NCBI GenBank assembly: GCA_003566335.1
Contig: PXDR01000630.1
Location: 1-5,629 of the forward strand
Direction of reading: 5' to 3'
Length of the DNA: 5,629 nt
Source of the DNA: Cyanobacteria bacterium T3Sed10_344R1
GTDB lineage: Bacteria > Cyanobacteriota > Cyanobacteriia > Phormidesmidales > Phormidesmidaceae
Within the stretch, counting starts at the first letter, position 1. Each line of letters opens with the position of its first letter. A program made the translations under genes and the position numbers. Of this stretch, positions 1-3,983 are shown piece by piece. The notes under the pieces are model-generated. The model was not told where the DNA came from and did not search any database. It saw nothing but the letters and a program-made list of their open reading frames with translations.

Positions 1-255
1 ATCATCGGCGTCGCGGCAGCGGGTCAAGAAATTAGCACCCGTCCATTTCAACTCGTCACTGGGCGAGTCTGGAAGGGGACAGCCTTCGGTGGAGCCAGGG
101 GACGGACGGATGTGCCGAAAATTGTGGATTGGTACATGGACGGCAAGATCAACATTGACGACCTGATCACAGACGTGATGCCAGTCGAGCGGATTAACGA
201 CGCCTTCGACATCATGCACCAGGGCAAAGGCATTCGCAGCGTCGTCACCTTCTAA
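1..255 (+). CDS. frmA: S-(hydroxymethyl)glutathione dehydrogenase / class III alcohol dehydrogenase, C-terminal part
   Basis: Open from the first base to TAA at 253-255, giving the last 84 residues; the 5' part lies outside the window. The family is a zinc-dependent medium-chain dehydrogenase that oxidises S-hydroxymethylglutathione (formed from formaldehyde and glutathione) to S-formylglutathione using NAD+ in the cytosol. The visible part contains the family's C-terminal signature: GRVWKGTAFGG around residues 21-31 of the fragment, then a VDWYMDGKI stretch, and the ending DAFDIMHQGKGIRSVVTF. The catalytic zinc ligands and the Rossmann glycine motif are upstream and cannot be checked here. 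The next gene downstream, on the same strand, encodes S-formylglutathione hydrolase, the enzyme that takes the product. That adjacency strongly supports the glutathione-dependent class III assignment over an ordinary alcohol dehydrogenase. Confidence 0.95.
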   Translation: MIGVAAAGQEISTRPFQLVTGRVWKGTAFGGARGRTDVPKIVDWYMDGKINIDDLITDVMPVERINDAFDIMHQGKGIRSVVTF

Positions 256-263
256 TCGCCTAT

Positions 264-276
264 CGGCCCTTGGCCG
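264..276 (+). other. Short GC-rich hairpin between frmA and fghA
   Basis: CGGCC (264-268) and GGCCG (272-276) form a 5-bp stem with a CTT loop, starting 8 bases after the frmA stop and followed by the pyrimidine run TCTTTCCCCC. It resembles a weak intrinsic terminator or a 3'-end stabilising hairpin. The T tract is poor, so I expect at most partial termination and read-through into fghA. It could also be chance. Confidence 0.25.
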
Positions 277-301
277 TCTTTCCCCCGCCATTTTCCTATC
301 T

Positions 302-309
302 GCGATCGC
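302..309. repeat. HIP1 octamer GCGATCGC (first of five copies)
   Basis: The palindrome GCGATCGC occurs at 302-309, 1780-1787, 3287-3294, 4301-4308 and 4434-4441. This highly iterated octamer is strongly over-represented in many cyanobacterial genomes, and five copies in 5.6 kb is the best taxonomic clue in the window. The copy at 302-309 lies in the frmA-fghA gap, 19 bases before the fghA start. The other four lie inside coding or pseudogene sequence. Confidence 0.85.
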
Positions 310-328
310 ATCTTCTCTAACTGCTGCT

Positions 329-1192
329 ATGACTGCCTCACCGTCTCAAAATCTAGTTCAACAAAAACAGGCCGCCTGCTTTGGCGGCACGGTGGCCTAC
401 TACAGCCACCCCTCCCAGGTCTGCGACTGTGAGATGCGGTTCTCGGTATTTGTGCCGCCCCAGGCCGCCAATGGCCCGGTGCCGGTGCTGTACTACCTCT
501 CAGGGCTGACCTGCACGGAAGAGAACTTCACCGCCAAGGCCGGAGCTCAGCGCTATGCGGCAGAGCATGGGCTGATGCTGGTGGCCCCAGACACCAGCCC
601 TCGGGGGGTAAACCTACCGAGAGAAGATGACGCCTGGGACTTTGGCAGCAGCGCCGGGTTTTACCTAGACGCCACGGCGGAACCCTGGAGCCGCCACTAC
701 CGGATGTACAGCTACATCACCCAGGAATTGCCGACCCTAATTGCCGAAAATTTTGATATCAAGGCCGATCGCATCGGCATTTTCGGCCACTCTATGGGAG
801 GCCACGGAGCACTGGTGCTGGGCCTGCGCAATCCGGCCCTATTCAAGTCAATTTCGGCCTTTGCGCCCATCGCCGCGCCGATGCAGTGCCCCTGGGGTGA
901 AAAAGCCTTCAGCAATTATCTGGGGCCAGACCGCAACACCTGGCGGGACTACGATGCCACCGAACTGGTGAAGCGCTACGGTGACAGCAGTCGCCACATC
1001 CTGATTGACCAGGGGACAGCAGACTCTTTCCTAGACCCCCAGCTGATGCCCCAGCGGTTTGTTGATGCTTGTCAGCAGGTCGGCCAGCCGGTCACCCTAC
1101 GCCTTCAGCCGGAGTACGACCACAGCTATTTCTTCATCGCCACCTTCATGGCGGATCACATTCGCCACCATGCTGCAGTCCTGAAGGCTTAA
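329..1192 (+). CDS. fghA: S-formylglutathione hydrolase
   Basis: Encodes 287 residues, the usual size for this alpha/beta-hydrolase (esterase D) family. It hydrolyses S-formylglutathione to formate and glutathione in the cytosol, the second step of glutathione-dependent formaldehyde removal. The conserved LSGLTCTEENF block (residues 57-67) includes the family cysteine (C62). The nucleophile elbow GHSMGG places the catalytic Ser at 155. DQGTADSFL puts the catalytic Asp at about 232, and EYDHSYFFIATFMADHIRHHA puts the catalytic His at 265. All three triad residues are therefore present and the C-terminus is full length. The ATG at 329 is the start that leaves a normal short N-terminus before QKQAACFGG. 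No strong Shine-Dalgarno sequence precedes it, consistent with translation within an operon. It follows frmA by 73 bases on the same strand, so the two are probably co-transcribed. An esterase of other specificity is unlikely given the motifs and neighbour. Confidence 0.96.
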   Translation: MTASPSQNLVQQKQAACFGGTVAYYSHPSQVCDCEMRFSVFVPPQAANGPVPVLYYLSGLTCTEENFTAKAGAQRYAAEHGLMLVAPDTSPRGVNLPREDDAWDFGSSAGFYLDATAEPWSRHYRMYSYITQELPTLIAENFDIKADRIGIFGHSMGGHGALVLGLRNPALFKSISAFAPIAAPMQCPWGEKAFSNYLGPDRNTWRDYDATELVKRYGDSSRHILIDQGTADSFLDPQLMPQRFVDACQQVGQPVTLRLQPEYDHSYFFIATFMADHIRHHAAVLKA

Positions 1193-1253
1193 GTAGGTTG
1201 AACTCAAACTATCTTCAGGATGAGGTGGTTAGCAAAATTGGCCAAAGTAGAAC

Positions 1254-1282
1254 GGTGCGTTACGGCTGCGCCTAACAGCACC
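1254..1282. repeat. Interspersed hairpin repeat (GGTGCGTTA...TAACAGCACC type)
   Basis: The inverted repeat runs GGTGC (1254-1258) + GTTA (1259-1262) + GGC (1264-1266), loop TGC, GCC (1270-1272) + TAAC (1273-1276) + GCACC (1278-1282). It forms 12 base pairs, with one bulged base on each arm (C1263 and A1277). It closely resembles the short GGTGCGTTA(...)TAACGCACC palindromic elements scattered between genes in many cyanobacteria. It lies 62 bases after the fghA stop and could serve as a 3'-end hairpin for the frmA-fghA transcript. There is no following T tract, so it is not a classical terminator. Confidence 0.6.
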
Positions 1283-1350
1283 CTGCGCCACGGTGAACCT
1301 TTGTCCGCAGACTTACGCAGCCGCCACTAGGGACTCAGGAGTTCGATTTT

Positions 1351-1355
1351 AGGAG
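1351..1355 (+). promoter_or_regulatory. Ribosome binding site for vapB
   Basis: AGGAG lies 8 bases before a GTG codon at 1364. This near-consensus Shine-Dalgarno spacing decides the start: the GTG gives the expected VQITIDLPKDLE antitoxin N-terminus, and no ATG in the frame would do so. Confidence 0.75.
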
Positions 1356-1363
1356 AGTGTGCT

Positions 1364-1606
1364 GTGCAAATTACAATTGATCTTCCAAAAGATCTAGAGC
1401 AAAACTTGATTCGTCAAGCAGCAGAAACTAACACTTCGCTACAGACCTTAATTCTTCAGGCATTGCGCCAGATTACCCAGACACCTCCTGATCCAGTCTC
1501 CCAGTGGCCGGAAATCATTTTGGCTTATGAAGGGATTCCTGATTTCCCAGCATTTGAGTCCTATCGTAATGAACTTCTTCCACCTCGCGAGCCGGAGCTG
1601 TTCTGA
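1364..1606 (+). CDS. vapB: VapB-type antitoxin (intact, partner broken)
   Basis: Encodes 80 residues from a GTG start with a good Shine-Dalgarno sequence. The N-terminal half (about residues 1-38, QITIDLPKDLEQNLIRQAAETNTS then LQTLILQALRQ) looks like a ribbon-helix-helix DNA-binding and dimerisation segment: a beta strand followed by two helices. The acidic, aromatic C-terminal half (about 47-80, with WPEIILAYEGIPDFP, FESYRNELLPPREPELF) is the kind of tail that wraps around a VapC toxin. In type II systems such an antitoxin neutralises the PIN-domain RNase and, with it, represses its own operon. The stop TGA at 1604-1606 shares its A with the ATG of vapC at 1606, a typical translationally coupled arrangement. 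The toxin gene is destroyed, so this is an orphan antitoxin. Its lower GC content than the surrounding genes suggests acquisition by transfer. The family assignment rests on sequence style plus the recognisable PIN remnant downstream. Confidence 0.85.
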   Translation: MQITIDLPKDLEQNLIRQAAETNTSLQTLILQALRQITQTPPDPVSQWPEIILAYEGIPDFPAFESYRNELLPPREPELF

Positions 1607-1901
1607 TGCGCTATCTGCTCGACACCTGCGTTATCAGTGACTTCATCAAAGGCTAATCAGAGACTATCGCTCGGTTCAAGCAAACTCTACCTGCAGATGT
1701 GGCAATCTCAGCCATTACCGTGATGGAATTACGCTACGGCTTAGCACTCAATCCGCAGCGGGCTCAGAAAATCGAACCTGCGATCGCTAGCATCCTATCT
1801 TCTCTTCCACAACCATTTTGCCGCTCAGCACCGCAGAAGCGAGCCAAGCAGCTACGATCCGCGCGGTTCTCACAGCTCAAGGGCAACCTATTGGTGCTTA
1901 C
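1606..1901 (+). pseudogene. vapC: VapC-type PIN-domain toxin pseudogene (stop, frameshift, 3' truncation)
   Basis: Starts with ATG overlapping the vapB stop and reads MRYLLDTCVISDFIKG, the classic PIN-domain N-terminus with the first metal-binding Asp at residue 6. It then meets an in-frame TAA at 1654-1656, where a sense codon (for example GAA) would be expected. The same frame continues with SETIARFKQTLPADVAISAITVMELRYG, including the second conserved acidic residue (Glu of VMELRYG), up to about 1803. From 1806 the family sequence resumes in another frame as STTILPLSTAEASQAATIR and then AVLTAQGQPIGAY, so a small indel (1 base lost or 2 gained) lies near 1801-1806. The homology ends at 1901 just after GAY, where the next family residue would be the third catalytic Asp. 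The rest of the domain is missing and is replaced by kinase sequence. The intact protein would have been a ribonuclease of roughly 130 residues; this copy cannot make an active enzyme. Confidence 0.88.
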
Positions 1902-2433
1902 AGAGATTGAGGAGCGTAAACAAGTCGAAGCCAAGCTGAGATCCCAGACCCTGGAACTCGAACAAACCCTGAAAGAACTGCGGCAGACCCAGACCCAGCT
2001 GATTCAGCAAGAGAAGATGTCGAGCTTGGGGCAACTGGTCTCTGGCGTTGCCCACGAAATCAACAACCCAGTCAACTTCGTCCAGGGCAACCTCGACCAT
2101 GCTCAGCAATACGTCAACGACCTACTGGAGGTGATTGCCACCTACGAAACTGCCGTCTCCCCAATCCCCGCATCCGTGATCGCCAAAGTAGAAGAGGTAG
2201 ACCTCGACCTCCTCAAAACCGATCTGCCCAAACTGATGAACTCGATGAAGCTAGGGGCTGAACGGATTCAAGGCATCGTCAAAGCCCTGCGCAACTTCTC
2301 CCGCCTGGATGAATCTGCCGTCAAAGCCCTGGGTCAAGGCACTCGCTTTCGAATTGAATTGCCTCAACAGCACCCGACAGAGACGAAGCCTGAACCTGTC
2401 CTACCGCCCCACTGCGTTCTTACTCTCGCGTAA
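1894..2433 (+). pseudogene. Histidine-kinase fragment lacking its ATP-binding domain, fused to the vapC remnant
   Basis: From about 1900 the sequence reads as the C-terminal half of a cyanobacterial PAS/coiled-coil histidine kinase: TEIEERKQVEAKL (the usual end of a PAS or PAC domain), a Gln/Leu/Glu-rich coiled coil, then MSSLGQLVSGVAHEINNPVNF. The phosphoacceptor His is encoded at 2053-2055. The second dimerisation helix follows (MKLGAERIQGIVKALRNFSRLDESAVKA). After codon 2326-2328 the protein jumps to LGQGTRFRIELP, which resembles the last strand at the end of a HATPase_c domain. The N, G1 and F boxes in between, normally roughly 130-140 residues, are missing. The sensor part is missing as well. 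The frame stays open to TAA at 2431-2433 and is joined in frame to vapC sequence upstream, so a chimeric 244-codon frame from GTG 1699 exists, but no ribosome binding site precedes that GTG. Without an ATP-binding domain it cannot autophosphorylate. At best it could be a phosphoacceptor or dimerisation module. Confidence 0.85.
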
Positions 2434-2499
2434 TTTATTGCCGCTTGCTGCCGCTGCTTCCATCTGGTCACGCGGATGTTGACTGAGATGTGCTGTGGC
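2434..2499. other. Convergent intergenic gap
   Basis: These 66 bases lie between the end of the + strand kinase remnant and the end of the - strand peptidase gene. They contain a small direct repeat (TGCCGCT twice, in TGCCGCTTGCTGCCGCTGC around 2439-2457). No hairpin with a T tract is obvious, so no terminator is called for either side. Confidence 0.5.
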
Positions 2500-3678
2500 T
2501 TAAAACCCGTAGCTCCAGCGGGCACTGTAGCCTCGGGCGTCGATGTGGGTGAATACGGTGGCGCTGGCTAGACCGCCGCGACCGCCCCACCAGCCGTTCA
2601 GCCGGGCATAGACGTCGTAGGGATGCATTCCGGCCACCACAAAATCTACCGCGTCACCATCTAGGTGCCGCGAGCGAGATGCTCCTCCCACCCGACGATT
2701 GGTCACAGGGTCGCGATACCAGGAGTTCACCTGAATTGATCGATTGCCCAAGATCTGCCGCACTTCTTCCATGACTCGGGCAATGCGAATGATGCCGTAA
2801 ACCACGTTTTTGTTCACCGGAATCCGCTGGCCGTTGCGGGTGGCTTCGGCCCAGGTAAAGTTACCGTTGGGCAAAATTGGGTTGCCTAAGTAAAAGGTGC
2901 TGTTAAAGCCCGGCAGGCGAATCGGTGAGCCTTTGGCGGGTTCGGAGGGTGGGTTGTCTTTGGGGGCGTTTTCGGGTTCGTTGCCTTCAATCTTGATGTC
3001 GGGGGCGTAGACGTGCCAAGTGTTGCGGTTCTCGGGGCCAAGAAAGGCGTCGGCGAGGGCGATCTGAATATGGTTGCCGTCGGAGGGCTGGTGGGAGTTG
3101 ACCCGAAATACGGTGCCGTTTTTGACGAAGACTTTTTCCCGGCTGCTGAGCTGGGTGGAGACGACCGGCTGGAGTTTGAATAGGGTGTCGCCGACGACTT
3201 CCATCAGCATGGCGCTGCCGCTGATTTTGACGTCGGGGGCGTAGGCGTACCAGGTGTTGCGGTTCTCGGGGCCGAGAAAGGCGTTTGCGATCGCAACTCT
3301 GACATGATTCGCCTGGTCGGGCAGATGGGACTGGAGGTCAAACTGGGTGCCGGTTTTGACGAACACTTTCTCCGAGTCGCTCAGTTCTGCCGACATCACG
3401 GGGCGCAACTTAAACAGGGTGTCGCTGACCACCTCAAGTTTCACCACCGATTCCTGAATTTTGATGTCTGGCTGAAAGGCATACCAGGTGTCGAGACTGC
3501 CTGCTCCCAGGGTTTTGTTGGCCAGCACCAGCCGCACATGATTGTCCTTGGCCCGGGTGTAGGACTGGATTTCAAACTCTGTACCGGTTTTAACAAAGAC
3601 TTTTTGGCCATCGCTGAGCTGACTGGACAAAATTGGCTTGAGCTTAAATAGCGTGTCGCTGACCACCTGAACCTTCAT
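2500..3678 (-). CDS. Three-repeat protein with C-terminal M15-type zinc D-Ala-D-Ala carboxypeptidase domain
   Basis: Encodes 392 residues. The N-terminal part is three tandem repeats of about 75 residues (2-75, 80-153, 158-231), each running VxxDTLFKLxPxxSxxLS, EKVFVKxGTxF, NHVRxxxANxxLG, TWYxxxPDIKI. They are probably small beta-rich, SH3-like modules, which I infer bind cell-wall material. A Pro/Glu/Asn-rich linker (232-255) leads to an M15/VanY-like (Peptidase_M15_3 style) domain (256-392). Its motif SRHLDGDAVDF supplies zinc ligands His338 and Asp345, and FTHIDARGY supplies His378, so the metal site is complete. Such domains cleave peptidoglycan stem peptides. There is no N-terminal signal peptide or membrane segment, which is odd for a wall enzyme; export may use another route or lysis. 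The ATG at 3676-3678 has a good upstream Shine-Dalgarno sequence (AGAGGAAG on the - strand, 7 bases from the ATG), and repeat 1 begins right after it, so an upstream start is unlikely. The substrate is inferred from family. Confidence 0.85.
   Translation of the reverse strand: MKVQVVSDTLFKLKPILSSQLSDGQKVFVKTGTEFEIQSYTRAKDNHVRLVLANKTLGAGSLDTWYAFQPDIKIQESVVKLEVVSDTLFKLRPVMSAELSDSEKVFVKTGTQFDLQSHLPDQANHVRVAIANAFLGPENRNTWYAYAPDVKISGSAMLMEVVGDTLFKLQPVVSTQLSSREKVFVKNGTVFRVNSHQPSDGNHIQIALADAFLGPENRNTWHVYAPDIKIEGNEPENAPKDNPPSEPAKGSPIRLPGFNSTFYLGNPILPNGNFTWAEATRNGQRIPVNKNVVYGIIRIARVMEEVRQILGNRSIQVNSWYRDPVTNRRVGGASRSRHLDGDAVDFVVAGMHPYDVYARLNGWWGGRGGLASATVFTHIDARGYSARWSYGF
2986..3675 (-). repeat. Three tandem ~234-base coding repeats
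   Basis: The three N-terminal modules of the peptidase gene occupy 3454-3675, 3220-3441 and 2986-3207. The period is about 78 codons between modules 2 and 3. These two are especially similar at the DNA level: 2998-3050 and 3232-3284 match at 49 of 53 bases, 234 bases apart. Module 1 differs more, with KTLGAGSLDTWYAFQ in place of AFLGPENRNTW. This pattern suggests that modules 2 and 3 duplicated, or were homogenised, more recently. Confidence 0.8.
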
Positions 3679-3697
3679 GGCAGAGCTTCCTCTTGAG

Positions 3698-3734
3698 AGC
3701 TGATGTAGAAAAGCTGATGTAGAGCGGATGTAGA
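3698..3734. repeat. Three short direct repeats in the peptidase leader
   Basis: AGCTGATGTAGA (3698-3709), AGCTGATGTAGA (3712-3723) and AGCGGATGTAGA (3723-3734) are arranged in tandem with steps of 14 and 11 bases. They lie 20-56 bases upstream of the peptidase start codon, inside its probable 5' leader. They could be a tandem protein-binding site or simply slippage-generated sequence. The roughly helical-turn spacing (11 and 14) only loosely favours an operator. Confidence 0.6.
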
Positions 3735-3795
3735 GCTAACGGGGCAAACATTGGCCAGCCCAGATGCGGCGCAGCCCAATGTACAGCAAGGCTAC

Positions 3796-3824
3796 AGCAT
3801 AGCCAAGGAAGTTTACCCAAACAA
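3796..3824 (-). promoter_or_regulatory. Candidate sigma-70-type promoter for the peptidase gene
   Basis: Read on the - strand, TTGTTT (3824-3819) is followed by a 17-base spacer and TATGCT (3801-3796). Both hexamers resemble the -35 and -10 consensus (TTG kept; TAT..T kept), and the spacing is ideal. Transcription would begin near 3789 and give a leader of about 110 bases that includes the tandem repeats at 3698-3734. This is a match by eye and has not been tested. Confidence 0.4.
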
Positions 3825-3861
3825 GCGATAATTCTCGGGCTATCGGCTAATTAACCTAGGC

Positions 3862-3888
3862 TCTGTAACCTGTCATACAGGTTGCAGA
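3862..3888. promoter_or_regulatory. Inverted repeat upstream of the sugar phosphorylase gene (possible operator)
   Basis: TCTGTAACCTG (3862-3872) and CAGGTTGCAGA (3878-3888) form an 11-bp dyad around TCATA. Ten of the pairs are Watson-Crick and one is a T.G wobble. It lies about 95 bases before the phosphorylase start and about 185 bases before the divergent peptidase start. The size and symmetry fit a dimeric repressor or activator site. As RNA it would be a stable hairpin, but the T run is 16 bases further on, so a classical terminator is less likely. Confidence 0.45.
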
Positions 3889-3983
3889 AGTCATCATGCT
3901 AGGGTTTTTTCACAAGTCTTCTTGCCGTCACGGCTAAAGGCAGAAAGAGCCAATAATCTTCACGAATGCGTCCGAGATAAACC

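Larger units (their letters stand above)
1193..1363. other. Intergenic region between fghA and vapB
   Basis: There is no convincing gene in these 171 bases. They contain the hairpin repeat at 1254-1282 and, at the right end, the vapB ribosome binding site AGGAG at 1351-1355. No clear -35/-10 pair for vapB was recognised by eye. The sequence from about 1330 onward becomes visibly more AT-rich than fghA. Confidence 0.6.
3679..3983. other. Divergent intergenic region between peptidase and sugar phosphorylase genes
   Basis: This 305-base region has no plausible gene in either strand. It holds, from left to right, the peptidase ribosome binding site, three tandem 12-base repeats (3698-3734), a promoter candidate reading leftward (3796-3824), an inverted repeat (3862-3888) and the start region of the phosphorylase gene. 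A T6 run follows the inverted repeat at 3905-3910. A small GCCG-TCA-CGGC hairpin lies at 3924-3934. An in-frame TAA at 3978-3980 bounds the phosphorylase start. Confidence 0.6.

Noticed and set aside
741..971. Small open frames overlapping fghA on both strands
   Set aside because: They are out-of-frame translations of the S-formylglutathione hydrolase gene with no initiation signals.
1069..1275. A 68-codon + strand frame running out of the fghA end into the intergenic region
   Set aside because: It is mostly an alternative frame of fghA, and its tail runs through the hairpin repeat. No start signal or family resemblance was seen.
1193..2499. Insertion sequence or transposon as the cause of the rearranged island
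   Set aside because: No transposase fragment, terminal inverted repeats or target-site duplication could be recognised; simple deletions explain both junctions.
3304..3651. A 115-codon + strand open frame
   Set aside because: It is antisense to the repeat modules of the peptidase gene and mirrors their repetitive structure; no ribosome binding site was seen.
2986..3675. The regular repeats as a possible CRISPR array
   Set aside because: The period is 234 bases, the repeats are coding and degenerate, and there are no short identical repeats with unique spacers.
3862..3910. Intrinsic terminator made of the dyad plus the T6 run
   Set aside because: The T run starts 16 bases after the stem ends, too far for a standard terminator, and no gene on the + strand ends just upstream.
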